Part shown: one piece after another, positions 29,669-39,936 of the stretch
Position numbering within the stretch: the stretch's first letter is position 1
Layout: every line of letters starts with the position of its first letter
Source of the DNA: Channallabes apus
Lineage: Eukaryota; Chordata; Actinopteri; Siluriformes; Clariidae
Length of the DNA: 64,000 nucleotides
NCBI GenBank assembly: GCA_030522415.1
Contig: CM060118.1
Coordinates: forward strand, 16,856,151-16,920,150
Reading direction: 5' to 3'
Made by a program: the position numbers and the translations under genes
The notes under the pieces: model-generated
The model's database searches: none
What the model was told of the DNA's origin: nothing
The model's input: only the letters and a program-made list of their open reading frames with translations

Positions 29669-30694
29669 TGCAAATGTAAACATAATAATAAAGTGTGTAT
29701 CTGAGCAGGATAAAGATGTTAGTGCAAGTGATGCTTACAGTCCAGACTAAAGTGCAGTGTGCAGTGTGGAATGTCAGCACAGCAGTGTGTGGGTGAACTG
29801 TTACCAGTCCTATGAATGGGAGAGTGGCCCATCATGGTTGAGGAGTCTAATCGCCTGTGGATAAAAACTCCTCCTGAGTCTCTCCGTTTTGGCCATAATG
29901 ACCCGGAACCTTCTGCCTGAATGCAGAAGTTTGAACAGTCCGTTATTGGGGTGCGACAAGTCCTTAATGATACGAGCTGCCCTGGTTTTACATCTCCTGG
30001 TGTAGATGTCCTGCATGGAGGGGAGAGTTAACCTGCAGCAGCGTTCAGCTGCCCGGATCACTCTCTGGAGGGCTTTCCTGTCCTGTACACAGCTATTCCC
30101 AAACCAGGATGAAATGTTCTGTGTTAGGATGCTCTCAACAGCACCCGAGTAGAAAGCCTTAAGGACAGCAGGGGAAACCCCAAACTTCCTCAACTGCCTC
30201 AGGTGGTACAGACGCTGCTTTGCCCTTTTCGTCTGAGCACAGATATGCTCAGTCCATGTCAGATCCTCGGAGATGTGGACGCCCAAGTACTTAAAGCTGC
30301 TCACCCTCTCCACTGGAGCTCCATTGATGATGAGGGGTTTGTGGTCCAGTTGTCCCCTTCTGAAGTCCACCACCAGCTCCTTCGTCTTACTGACGTTCAG
30401 TCGGAGGCAGTTTTCTTCACACCATAGTGCCAGGTTCTCCACTTCATCTATGTAGGCCGACTCATCGTTGTTGGAGATGAAGCCCAGCACCACCGTATCG
30501 TCAGCAAACTTAACGATGGTGTTGGAGTCGAACATGGCCACACAGTCTGAAGTGTAGAGAGAGTATAGCAGTGGAGAGAGAACACATCCCTGTGGAGCAC
30601 CTGTGTTGATGGTGATGCTGCTGGAGAAGCACTTGCCCACTCTCACCGCTTGAGATCTGTCCGAGAGGAAGTCCAACACCCAGGCACACAAGCG
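29474..30694 (-). mobile_element. 5'-truncated Rex1 LINE inserted in the RTE ORF
   Basis: The 3' tail is at the left (ATCTTGAATCTTGAATCTTG on the minus strand), followed by a long A run at about 29637-29666. The RT lies at 30691-29810. Its 5' end is cut at 30694. The junctions leave only TT shared on both sides, so any target duplication is at most about 2 bp. Confidence 0.85.
29810..30691 (-). CDS. Rex1 reverse transcriptase C-terminal part (293 aa, truncated)
   Basis: It starts within the RT palm at WVLDFLSDRSQAVRVG. Motif B ([16 protein letters not shown]), motif C ([10 protein letters not shown]) and the Rex1 thumb and C-terminal region follow (KTKELVVDFRRG, SFKYLGVHISEDLTW, LRRSFYPQAIRLLN). 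The stop matches the ends of the Rex1 copies at 52955 and 55044. The endonuclease and motif A are missing. It belongs to a different Rex1 subfamily from those two copies. Confidence 0.85.
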   Translation of the reverse strand: MCAWVLDFLSDRSQAVRVGKCFSSSITINTGAPQGCVLSPLLYSLYTSDCVAMFDSNTIVKFADDTVVLGFISNNDESAYIDEVENLALWCEENCLRLNVSKTKELVVDFRRGQLDHKPLIINGAPVERVSSFKYLGVHISEDLTWTEHICAQTKRAKQRLYHLRQLRKFGVSPAVLKAFYSGAVESILTQNISSWFGNSCVQDRKALQRVIRAAERCCRLTLPSMQDIYTRRCKTRAARIIKDLSHPNNGLFKLLHSGRRFRVIMAKTERLRRSFYPQAIRLLNHDGPLSHS

Positions 30695-31855
30695 TTAAGG
30701 GCAGAGGTGAGAATTTGTGAGCGGCAATATGGTTTTATGCCTAGAAAGAGTACATCAGATGCAGTATTTGCTTTGAGGATGCTGATGGAGAAGTACAGAG
30801 AAGGTAATAAAGAGTTGCATTGTGTCTTTGTAGATTTAGAGAAAGCGTACGATAGGGTGCCGAGAGAGGAGCTGTGGTGTTGTATGAGGAAGTCTGGAGT
30901 GGCAGAGAAGTATGTTAGAGTGGTGCAGGACATGTATGAGAGTTGTAAGACAGGGGTGAGATGTGCTGTAGGTGTGACAGAAGAGTTCAAGGTGGAGGTG
31001 GGTCTGCATCAAGGATCGGCTCTAAGCCCCTTTTTGTTTGCTCTAGTGATGGACAGGATGACAGATGAAGTTAGACAGGAGTCTCCATGGTCTATGATGT
31101 TTGCAGATGACATTGTACTTTGTAGCGAGAGCAGGGAACAGGTGGAAGAAAATTTGGAGAGGTGGAGGTACGCTCTGGAAAGCAGAGGAATGAAGGTTAG
31201 CCGCAGCAAGATGGAATACATGTGTGTGAATGAGAGGGACCCAAGAGGAACAGTGAGGCTACAGGGAGCTGAGGTAAAGAAGGTGCAGGATTTTAAGTAC
31301 TTAGGGTCAACGGTCGAGAGCAACGGAGAGTGTTCAAAGGAGGTGAAGAGACGAGTACAGGCAGGTTGGAATGGGTGGAGAAAAGTGTCAGGTGTGTTGT
31401 GCGATAAAAGAGTATCAGCGAGAATGAAAGGAAAGGTGTACAGGACAGTGGTGAGACCAGCAATGCTCTACGGCTTAGAGACAGTGGCACTGAAGAAAAG
31501 ACAGGAGGCAGAGCTAGAGGTAGCAGAGCTGAAGATGTTGAGGTTCTCTTTGGGAGTGACAAGGATGGATAGGATCAAGAATCAGTTCATCAGAGGGACA
31601 ACCCATGTGAGATGTTTTGGAGATAAAGTCAGAGAGGCCAGATTGAGGTGGTTTGGACATGTTCAGAGGAGAGATTGTGAATATATTGGTAGAAGGATGC
31701 TGAGGTTGGAACTACCAGGCAGGAGGTCTAGAGGAAGACCAAAGAGGAGATTTATGGATGCAGTGAGAGAGGACATGACGTTAGTTGGTGTGAGAGAAGA
31801 GGATGCAGAGGATAGGGTTAGATGGAGGCAGATGATTCGCTGTGGCGACCCCTGA
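30693..31855 (+). CDS. RTE ORF, second part: reverse transcriptase core and C-terminus
   Basis: The sequence resumes with LRAEVRICERQYGFMPRKS. It then has RT motif A (FVDLEKAYDRVPRE), motif B (GLHQGSALSPFLFAL), motif C (MMFADDIVLCS) and the RTE C-terminal end (WFGHVQRRD, GRPKRRFMDA, DRVRWRQMIRCGDP). The frame matches that of the first part across the insertion, so the only visible break in this LINE is the Rex1. The open frame starts at 30650 inside the insert. Confidence 0.85.
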
Positions 31856-31900
31856 AAGGGAACAGCCTAAAGACAAAGAAGAAGAAAAGTTACTGAGTTA

Positions 31901-32342
31901 CTTTTTTATTTTTATTTTTTTAACAGCGGGGGTGGGTTGAGGCATTCTAGCGTAATTCAAAAAAGATGAGCAGATATAAATCTCAAACTAGTTGCTTTTA
32001 ACTGAAGGAACACCTTTGCATAATAAAGCTGTTGTCTTTCTTGTGCTTGAAAATCAAAGTGGTCACTTAAATATGGTGTTACGTCCCAGTCTAGGGTCAT
32101 ACAGCAAAAGAATGGTTCTGGGTTCTATTTTAAACTGTATGGAAATGGTGGTATATGGCAGAAAGAACTAGATCCAATCATTAACTGATGAAATAGTGAG
32201 GTTTGTATATACAAACACACACACACAACAGGAGGAGGAGGATCAGATTCAGGGTGGACCCAGGCCAAAATAATAAACAAAATGGTATTTATATTTAGCA
32301 GCTAGACTACCTGCAAAAAAAAAACCACACAAACAAAAATAC
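31901..32342. other. Interior of the ACTTAAGTA-type element; no gene seen
   Basis: Non-coding. A short CA run lies near 32215. Confidence 0.4.
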
Positions 32343-32754
32343 AGGTACCTATGGCAAGCCATTTTAACATTTACTGGCAAAAGTTGACTATCCGGAATTA
32401 ACCTTACAGATATCAACAATGTTTTTTTGACTAGTCGTAATTGCATTCTGACTAGTCAAAAATGACAGTTACAGATATCCGTAATTCAGTTCTTATAGAT
32501 TTGTCATTCCAGATATCCACAACGTCATTCTTACTAGGACAAATGACGTCACTTTTCCCATTCATCTCTATGGAGTTTCCCTTTACAGATATCTTTATAA
32601 ATCAGTAAATTATGACTATCCATAATTCCTGTTAGAGATATCTACAATTTAATTCTGACTAGTGGCAATACTAGTTCAAGATATCTATAATCCAGTTTTG
32701 ACTAGTCAAAATAGAGTTCAAGATATCTAAAAAGGACATTATAGATATCTTTAA

Positions 32755-34075
32755 TTCAATTCAATTCAATTCAATTCAGTTTTATTTGTATAGCGCTTTT
32801 AACAATTGACATTGTCTCAAAACAGCTTTACACAATCAAAAGAATTATTTAAGTTTGTATGTAATGTGAATGTGTATGAATCAAAATGTTCAGATATTCC
32901 CTGGCGAGCAAGCCCGAGGGCGACAGTGGCAAGGAAAAACTCCCTGAGACGGTAATAGGAAGAAACCTTGAGAGGAACCAGACTCGACAGGGAACCCATC
33001 CTCATCTGGGTGAAACAGATAGCAGGAAATGATCTCCATTTATACAGTGTTAAGTGTTAGGTTCAGCTATAATAGTTGATGTTAATCTACTGAGACTATG
33101 AGCTACAGTATACTACAGGAAATGAGAGCAGCACCTTCCCGAGTGGGATGGACACCGTCCCGCCCTAACAGGCCAGCTTTGCCCTCAAAGGTCTTCCAAT
33201 TATCTATGTAGCCCACATTATTTTCGGAGCACGACCTGGACATCCAGCGGTTCAGCGACCATAACCTGCTGTAAGCTATGTCGCCACGTCTCATTGGGAT
33301 GGGACCAGAGCATACTACTTCATCGGACATCGCCTTCGCTAATTTAAACACCTCTGTAAAGTTATTCTTACTAACCTCTGACTGACGAAGGCGTATATCA
33401 TTAGCTCCAGCATGTACCACTATCTTAGAGAACCTATGCTGTCCTAGAGCCCTAAGATTACCTGCTATGTCCCGTGCTCTGGCTCCCGGGATACACCTAA
33501 CCACTGCCGCTGGCGCCCCTAAAGGTCTAGCTAATGTCACGTGTCTCAGTATAGAGTCTCCTATAACCAGAGCTCTTTCAGGTTTCTCAGCGTGTGCAGC
33601 ACTGAGGAGAGCAAACCTGTTGGACACGTGACGCGCAGAGGAGGTGTGCTCCGGTGGGCTAGCCTTAGCGTTAGCTTTGGCTGAACGAGTATGCCGCCGA
33701 GTCGTCACCCACTCGCCCCGCTGTGAGGGCTCTAATGCCGGAGTCGGGGGCTGTTTATCTCCGCCTGTGGCACCCAGACTGTCCGCTACAGGAATAACGC
33801 CGCTCTCACACTGTCTAACCCTCTCTAAAGTCTGGATGCGCTCCTCTAATGCTGATATCTTCTCCGTCAGAGTGCTCACTAACACACACCTATCACAAAT
33901 AAAATTATCACTAATGACGGAGGAAGAATGTCTAAACATCCTGCACTCTACACACTGAACAAGCTGAACGGTAGACATTATAACGTACCTCTGTGTCGGA
34001 GTTTTAGTTGTTTAGTTGTTTAGTTGAGGAAACTCGCGCGTTGCGAAACTTTCGCGGCAACAATACGAAAACAGG
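32755..34075 (-). mobile_element. L2-type LINE with ORF1 joined directly to its 3' tail (no ORF2)
   Basis: On the minus strand a 5' part (about 34075-33980) is followed by ORF1 (33978-33103). The conserved L2-type 3' UTR follows immediately, with GGGTTCCCTGTCGAGTCTGG, TTTTTCCTTGCCACTGTCGC and ATAGCGCTATAC-like words, ending in ATTGAATTGAATTGAATTGA repeats. Endonuclease and reverse transcriptase are absent, so the piece could only move in trans. Confidence 0.8.
33103..33978 (-). CDS. L2 ORF1 protein with zinc-finger-like motif, coiled coil and SGNH esterase domain (291 aa)
   Basis: The N-terminus has a Cys motif (CVECRMFRHSS then FICDRC), then a heptad segment (LTEKISALEERIQTLERV). The C-terminal half is a GDSL/SGNH-type hydrolase: block I ALVIGDSILRH, block III VVHAGANDIRL, and block V DGVHPTREGA, giving Ser, Asn and Asp-His positions. 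Esterase-type ORF1 proteins are typical of the CR1/L2 group. The reading frame is intact but ends soon after block V (LISCSIL), where sequence jumps to the 3' UTR, so the natural C-terminus may be altered. Confidence 0.85.
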   Translation of the reverse strand: MSTVQLVQCVECRMFRHSSSVISDNFICDRCVLVSTLTEKISALEERIQTLERVRQCESGVIPVADSLGATGGDKQPPTPALEPSQRGEWVTTRRHTRSAKANAKASPPEHTSSARHVSNRFALLSAAHAEKPERALVIGDSILRHVTLARPLGAPAAVVRCIPGARARDIAGNLRALGQHRFSKIVVHAGANDIRLRQSEVSKNNFTEVFKLAKAMSDEVVCSGPIPMRRGDIAYSRLWSLNRWMSRSCSENNVGYIDNWKTFEGKAGLLGRDGVHPTREGAALISCSIL

Positions 34076-34458
34076 TGAGTTGAAGATATCTTGAGGTGAG
34101 TTGAAGATATCTTGAATTGGAATTGTGACTAGTCAGAATCAAATTGTAGATATCTCTAACAGGAATAGTGGATAGTCATAATTTACTTGTAGATATCCAC
34201 ATTCCACATTGTGGATATCTACACCTGAGTTAAAGATATCTATAAAGGGAAACTCCATAGAGATGAATGGGAAAAGTGACGTCATTCGTCCTAGTAAGAA
34301 TGACGTTGTGGATATCTGGAATGAAAATTACAGATATCTATAACTGAGTTTTGGATATCTGAAATGTTAATTTTGCCTAGGAAGAACTGAATTACGGATA
34401 TCTGTAATACATATCCAGACTTGCCATTAAATGTTAAAACGGTTTGCCATAGGTACCT

Positions 34459-34870
34459 TCCCGGACTCCCTAAACCAAAAACAATAGAATTATCTACAAA
34501 TATATACAAAGACCAACCAAACCAAAGGGACAAATCAAAGTCAATGGGAGGCAAAAAGTCAAAACCAGAATACACAACCAAATATCAAAACGCCAAAATC
34601 ACAACCTCTTTCCTTTTTCCCGCATCGCTCTCCGGTTTATCTATGGTCGCGCTAGTCGATGACGTCACTCTCAGGGCGGAAGCGACCGTGTGGAAGGTCA
34701 GGAAGATGCCAATGACTGGAGTCTGGAGTGGCGCGCGACCAGGACATGATACACACACGCGAGCGCAAAAGCATAATATTTGTATTATTTTAGCATTTTC
34801 ATTCATTTATTTTTTACTCAGTAGCGAATATGATTTAAAATGTAGCGAATTACAATACTTCAAACGAAAT
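34459..34870. other. Interior of the ACTTAAGTA-type element; no gene seen
   Basis: Mixed-composition, non-coding. GACGTCACTCTCAGGGCGG lies near 34660. Confidence 0.35.
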
Positions 34871-35364
34871 GTACTTAAAGGGGACATACAGTCTCAATTT
34901 TGCATAGGTTAATATGATTCTTTAGGGTCCTAATGAAAAGTTTGTAATATACTTTAATTAAAAATTCTCAATTGTTGTGTAAAAAAAACATTACTTTAAC
35001 CTGGTAAAAAGTAGCTCTGTTCTCAGCAGCCTATTTCAGTACATGCTCCTTTAAATGTTAATGACCTCTACTGAACCCGCCCCCCAGTTCTGTGGGGCGT
35101 GTCTTCACAATACAAGTGGGGTATAGCTTTGACAACAGTTAAAAACATTTAAAAAAGCAGTTGCAAATTATTTTACATGATGTTAGAATTATTTTATATA
35201 TAAAGGAGTTATTTCTACTCTCTGGCTCTCTTCCTCATAGATCTGATATTAATGTATTAAATCTTCCCTGCTGCTATCTTCCTGTCTCCTCTTGCATCTG
35301 TTCATGCACGCTCACCTTCCCATACTCTGTCTCTCTCTCCCCCTCTCTCTCTTCCTCTCCTTTG
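34871..35364. other. No gene seen
   Basis: AT-rich. A (TC)n stretch lies near 35329-35360. Confidence 0.4.
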
Positions 35365-35480
35365 ATTCAAATAAAAATTTTATTCATCACATACACAGTC
35401 ATACACAGTATGATATGCAGTGAAATGCTTATACGACAGCCAGTGACCTTAAAAAGAAAATAAAAGCTTATACGTAAGGA
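35365..35480 (-). repeat. Rex1 3' tail fragment
   Basis: GATTCAAATAAAAATTTTAT, then CATACACAGTATGATATGCA and GTGAAATGC match the tail at 54665-54790 in the same orientation. A (TA)n microsatellite follows at 35489-35530. Confidence 0.8.
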
Positions 35481-35484
35481 ATAA

Positions 35485-35533
<49 letters not shown>

Positions 35534-35567
35534 CTATATTTTGTAATAAAAATCTCAAATCTTTGTA

Positions 35568-36150
35568 ATAAAAGCCTCATGTATCAACGCTGCGTACGCA
35601 CAAAAACTTTGCTTACGTCAGTTTTCACGCTCACGGTCGGATTTACTAACAGTGAAATTTACGTGAGAATGTGCGTTCTTCCACGCCAACTTCCTGTCAG
35701 GCTTATGTGTATTTCTTCTTGTGTGTGTTTGTTTTATTTCCGTTGGCGACTCCTAGAGGCAATTATGTTAAATTGCACACTACAGAGAATCGCACCAACA
35801 CATGTGAAAAACATTGCTATTCATTTATAATTGATAAAATGGGTTAATTGACACAATATTTGTCTACCAATTATGTGATTTAGAACATATAAAAGCATTT
35901 TCAAATGTATACAACCCTTAGTCTATGGTAATGGCAGTGTTGGCCTTATTAGAGGACATTGTCAATGGCCGAATCCGAAGGGAACACATTTTTAGGGATC
36001 ACAGTGATTTTCTGGCTCACGATGATGACTGGCTTATTAGCCGTTTCAGATTTCCAAGAGCTATCCTCTTGGAGCTCTGTGCTGAGTTGGGTCCAAATTT
36101 GGAAAGAGAGACAGCGAGGAGCCACGCATTACCCGTTCCACTGCGAGGAT
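35568..36150 (+). mobile_element. PIF/Harbinger 5' part with HARBI1-like N-terminus
   Basis: It begins with CCTCATGTATCAACGCTGCG and TACGCACAAAAAC, the end of a fish Harbinger family. The ORF at 35925-36150 reads GRIRREHIFRDHSDFLAHDDD, LISRFRFPRAILLELCAELG and RSHALPVPLR, then ends abruptly where Tc1-like sequence in the opposite orientation begins. The catalytic half and right end are absent. Confidence 0.75.
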
Positions 36151-36562
36151 GATCAGCTGTCCTTCCTGTCTCCCTGTATCGCTGTCTTAGGTGTCTCACA
36201 GTGCGGACATGGGACATTATTGCCCTAGCCACATCAGCAGTCCTCATGCCTCCCTGCAACATGCCTAATGCACGTTCACGCAGATGAGCAGGGACCCTGG
36301 GCATCTTTCTTTGTCGGTAGACAAGTCTCTTTAGTGTCTAGCATTTTTAGAACTGTGACCTTAAATGCCTACTTTCTGTAAGCTGTTAAGGTCTTAAGGA
36401 CCACAGGTGCATGTTAATTAATTGATTATGGTTAATTGAACATGCATGGAAAACATTGTTTAAACACTTTACAATGAAGATCTGTAAAGTTATTTGGATT
36501 TTTACAACATTATTGTTGAAATACACAGTCCTGAGAAAGGGGCGTTTCTTTTTTTGCTGAGT
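36140..36562 (-). mobile_element. Tc1-like element, 5' part, fused to the Harbinger fragment
   Basis: The minus strand starts ACTCAGCAAAAAAAGAAACG at 36562. A transposase N-terminus follows at 36304: MPRVPAHLRERALGMLQGGM, TADVARAI and RTVRHLRQRYRETGRTADHP, a paired-like helix-turn-helix. Transposase homology stops at about 36140 and the Harbinger fragment continues. A broken partial copy. Confidence 0.78.
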
Positions 36563-36571
36563 ATGTATATA

Positions 36572-38189
36572 CAGTGGTGTGAAAAACTATTTGCCCCCCT
36601 CCTGATTTCTTATTCTTTTGCATGTTTGTCACACGAAATGTTTCTGATCATCAAACACATTTAACTATTAGTCAAAGATAACACAAGTAAACATAAAATG
36701 CAGTTTTTAAATGAGGGGTTTCATTATTTAGGGAGAAAAAAAATCCAAACCTACATGGCCCTGTGTGAAAAAGTAATTGCCCCCTGAACCTAATAACTGG
36801 TTGGGCCACCCTTAGCAGCAATAACTGCAATCAAGCGTTTGCGATAACTTGCAACAAGTCTTTTACAGCGCTCTGGAGGAATTTTGGCCCACTCATCTTT
36901 GCAGAATTGTTGTAATTCAGTTTTATTTGAGGGTTTTCTAGCATGAACCGCCTTTCTAAGGTCATGCCACAACATCTCAATAGGATTCAGGTCAGGACTT
37001 TGACTACAGTAGGCCACTCCAAAGTCTTCATTTTGTTTTTCTTCAGCCATTCAGAGGTGGATTTGCTGGTGTGTTTTGGGTCATTTTCCTGCTGCAGCAC
37101 CCAAGATCACTTCAGCTTGAGTTGACGAACAGATGGCCGGACATTCTCCTTCAGGATTTTTTGGTAGACAGTAGAATTCATGGTTCCATCTATCAGAGCA
37201 AGCCTTCCAGGCCTTGAAGCAGCAAAACAACCCCAGACCATCACACTACCACCACCATATTTTACTGTTGGTATGATGTTCTTTTTCTGAAATGCTGTGT
37301 TACTTTTATGCCAGATGTAACGGGATACGCACCTTCCAAAAAGTTCAACTTTTGTCTCGTCGGTCCACAAGGTATTTTCCCAAAAGTCTTGGCAGTCATT
37401 GAGATGTTTTTTTAGTAAAATTAAGCCTTAATGTTCTTTTTGCTTAAAAGTGGTTTGCGCCTTGCAAATCTGCCATGAAGGCCATTTTTGCCCAGTCTCT
37501 TTCTTATGGTGGAGTCATGAACACTGACCTTAATTGAGGCAAGTGAGGCCTGCAGTTCTTTAGATGTTGTCCTGGGGTCTTTTGTGGCCTCTCGGATGAG
37601 TTGTCTCTGCGCTCTTGGGGTAATTTTGGTCAGCCAGCCACTCCTGGGAAGGTTCACCACTGTTCCATGTTTTTGCCATTTGTGGATAATGGCTCTCACT
37701 GTGGTTCGCTGGAGTCCCAAAGCTTTCGAAATGGCTTTATAACCTTTACCAGACTGATAGATCTCAATTACTTTTGTTCTCATTTGTTCCTGAATTTCTT
37801 TGGATCTTGGCATGATGTCTAGCTTTTGAGGTGCTTTTGGTCTACTTCTCTGTGTCAGGTAGCTCCTATTTAAGTGATTTCTTGATTGAAACAGGTGTGG
37901 CAGTAATCAGGCCTGGGGGTGACTACAGAAATTGAACTCAGGTGTGATAAACCACAGTTAAGTTATTTTTTAACAAGGGGGGCAATCACTTTTTCACACA
38001 GGGCCATGTAGATTTGGAGTTTTTTTTCTCCCTTAATAACGTAAACCTTCATTTAAAAACTGCATTTTGTGTTCAATTATGTTATCTTTGACTAATAGTT
38101 AGCGGTTTTTGATGAGCAGAAACATTTAAGTGTGACAAACATGCAAAAGAATAAAAAATCAGGAAGGGGGCAAATAGTTTTTCACACCA

Positions 38190-38192
<3 letters not shown>
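36572..38192 (-). mobile_element. Complete Tc1 element with broken transposase (1.6 kb)
   Basis: The inverted ends are CAGTGGTGTGAAAAACTATT at 36572 and its complement ending CACACCACTG at 38192. Both are flanked by TA, the Tc1/mariner target. The transposase lies on the minus strand from 37813 to 36790 in three open pieces. It belongs to a different Tc1 family from the copies at 13020 and 36140. Confidence 0.9.
36790..37813 (-). pseudogene. Tc1 transposase, interrupted in two places
   Basis: Piece 1 (37813-37421) is the DNA-binding half: MPRSKEIQEQMRTKVIEIYQ, GYKAISKALGLQRTTVRAII and RKRLGKNGLHGRFARRKPLL. Piece 2 (37370-37107) has the first catalytic Asp (MWTDETKVELFG) and GGSVMVWGCF. The second Asp region ([10 protein letters not shown]) falls in the gap near 37090. 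Piece 3 (37050-36790) has the Glu region ([11 protein letters not shown]) and the usual C-terminus. Breaks lie near 37400 and 37105-37050. All three acidic positions are still readable. Confidence 0.85.

Positions 38193-38235
<43 letters not shown>
38193..38235. repeat. (TA)n microsatellite
   Basis: About 20 TA units directly after the Tc1 right end. Confidence 0.9.
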
Positions 38236-38238
<3 letters not shown>

Positions 38239-38700
38239 CATTTTTCACCGCTAAAAAGATGTTGGAGAGACGAGTGAGCTTGGTTGCTGCCCAATGCAAT
38301 GGCTGGGAGTACTTTATTCAGTCTCAGCACGGTATGGCACGAGCAGCACATTCACTGAGATAGCACACACAGAGAAAGCACATACGCACACACACGCACA
38401 CACACACACACTCAACATGGCCGGCGCCACCAACCCGAACCCCTTTCCCAAACAGGGCGAACACACAGAGAACCCTCGCAAGGGATGACGGTCGTCAGCC
38501 GCCACCCCGCCCACGCCACACTGCCCCCACCCGAGCTGTGACCGTCCCCGGTCACCATGACTCTCTCAGTCTTGGAGGCGTGAAGGCGGTCGGCGCTGAG
38601 AACGCCGGGGTCCTTTTGTGGAGGAGCGCAACATTGTCCCGGTAACTGACAAGTGCCACATGACAACGTTGCACCTAGCACATGCACCTACTTCCCTGAT
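38236..38700. other. GC-rich stretch of unknown origin
   Basis: Much more GC-rich than its flanks, with a CA microsatellite at about 38375-38412. A 91-codon minus frame (38687-38412) shows no domain. It looks like part of a retroelement or its LTR, but no ends or motifs confirm that. Confidence 0.3.
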
Positions 38701-39459
38701 TTGTTAAACTCGAGCGTTTTAGCATCTGTGGTGTAGTACTGCTTTGTTCACTGTTTGTGTTTACGGTAGTTTTGTATCATTGCATGGATTATTTTGATTC
38801 TTGTTTTTGTCTATTAAGTCAAGACTTGACTTAATATTTTCAAATATTACATGCCTGCATTCCTCCAAACCTGTTGTCTACACTATATTTGAAATATATT
38901 ATATTCTCTCTCACTCGCAAATACGCACAAACACACATACTGTACACTCAAACAAACTGAATGATGTTAATCAAGCAAGAAAAAAAAGCTTTATTGGGAA
39001 CATCTGTAAATCTTCTAATTTGTGTAATTATAATCAACCCATTGTGTGGCAGCAAGGTAACACATAAAAGCATGTAGATACTGGGAGGCAGCTTTTGGTA
39101 ATGTTCACATTAATCATTACTATGGGGAAAATTTTCATCCCAGTGATTTTGACCATGGCACAAGTCATGGTTCCAGGAGGGATGGTTTGAGTACTGAGTT
39201 TGTATCAGTAATTTGTGATAGAAACATGGGTACCCAAGTCTCTCTTTTTCCTGTATAAACCAAAGGACCCACTATGGACCCATTGTGAATTATCACTTTA
39301 ATTTCGAGCATTGGTTCTGACCACAAAACATTCTTTAATTTGGCAATAAAATTTGAAGACCAAATATGATCCAGTCATATTGCTTGGAAATTCACTATTG
39401 AGCTAAAAGTCTTGCCTCAATCCACAGCACTTTTTTTTTTAAAGAAAGAAAATAACCTC
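38701..39459. other. No gene seen; upstream flank of receptor copy 3
   Basis: AT-rich, with no credible coding frame. Confidence 0.35.
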
Positions 39460-39520
39460 TTTAACAGCTGTACGATTTCATGCTAAAACTGTACAAGGTA
39501 GGTTTGTGGAAATGCATGTT
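39460..39520 (+). promoter_or_regulatory. Putative 5' untranslated exon and splice donor of receptor copy 3
   Basis: CTCTTTAACAGCTGTACGAT then TTCATGCTAAAACTGTACAA and GGTAGGT closely match 41385-41445 upstream of the next copy (CTCTTTGCCAGCTGTATGAT). A weaker match lies at 60714-60745. The conserved ACAAG/GTAGGT looks like a splice donor. The matching acceptor would be TTCTTCTTTGTAG at 39901-39913. Confidence 0.5.
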
Positions 39521-39936
39521 ATAATTTATTTTTACATTTATTCATTTATGTCAAATGAGCTAGCCTAAACTCATGAAAGAAAAAAAAAAGTCAGATTGTT
39601 AAGTTTTATTAGTTATATTACATGTTCTGTGACAGTTTATAAATCTTGGATATACATACATACTGTATAATATATTCGTACATATTTTGTAATAACTTTT
39701 GTTAATTTCTTTATACAATATATATATATATATATGCAATATATTAAATATATTTATACGCTTCAGAAAAAGAAAAACTTGCATAAATATTTTTATACTA
39801 AATTAAATGCTATATGTTACATATAATATTATATAAATTTTATCATATATTTATAAAAAATAATAATTTACAGTATAAATATATTTACATTTTCTTTTTA
39901 TTCTTCTTTGTAGTAAACTGCATACAGTAATACAGA

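Larger units (their letters stand above)
27538..31884 (+). mobile_element. RTE-clade LINE, nearly full length, split by a Rex1 insertion
   Basis: It has one ORF with endonuclease and reverse transcriptase and a short 3' tail ending AAGACAAAGAAGAAG. The flanks AAAAGTTACCGAGTTA (ending 27537) and AAAAGTTACTGAGTTA (31885-31900) form a 16-bp target duplication with one mismatch. At about 29473 the ORF is cut by a Rex1 fragment and resumes at about 30695. Confidence 0.88.
32343..34458. mobile_element. Foldback DNA element rich in GATATC and GACTAGTC, split by an L2 insertion
   Basis: The inverted ends are AGGTACCTATGGCAAGCC followed by ATTTTAACATTTACTGGCAA at 32343, and the same sequence with four changes inverted at 34420-34458. 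Inside each arm are many spaced copies of AGATATC and TTGACTAGTCA-like palindromes (32400-32750 and 34085-34400). No transposase is seen. The arms are separated by the inserted L2 fragment. Confidence 0.7.
27353..34870. mobile_element. Second ACTTAAGTA-type element, split by RTE and a foldback element
   Basis: The left end, CAGAGGTGGAAAGAGTAATA, follows directly on the SINE. ACTTAAGTACAAGTAAAGTT and AAAAGTAGCTC lie next to it. The region at 34800-34870 (TTTTTTACTCAGTAGCGAAT) is its far side, matched in reverse by 18110-18165. The true right terminus is missing or diverged. Own sequence is interrupted by the RTE (27538-31884) and the GATATC foldback (about 32343-34458). Confidence 0.6.

Noticed and set aside
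35489..35530. TA-rich tract considered as a replication or regulatory site
   Set aside because: It is a plain (TA)n microsatellite like those at 38193 and 42585.
38412..38687. 91-codon minus frame in the GC-rich stretch
   Set aside because: No motif and no paired ends; kept only as a GC-rich region of unknown origin.
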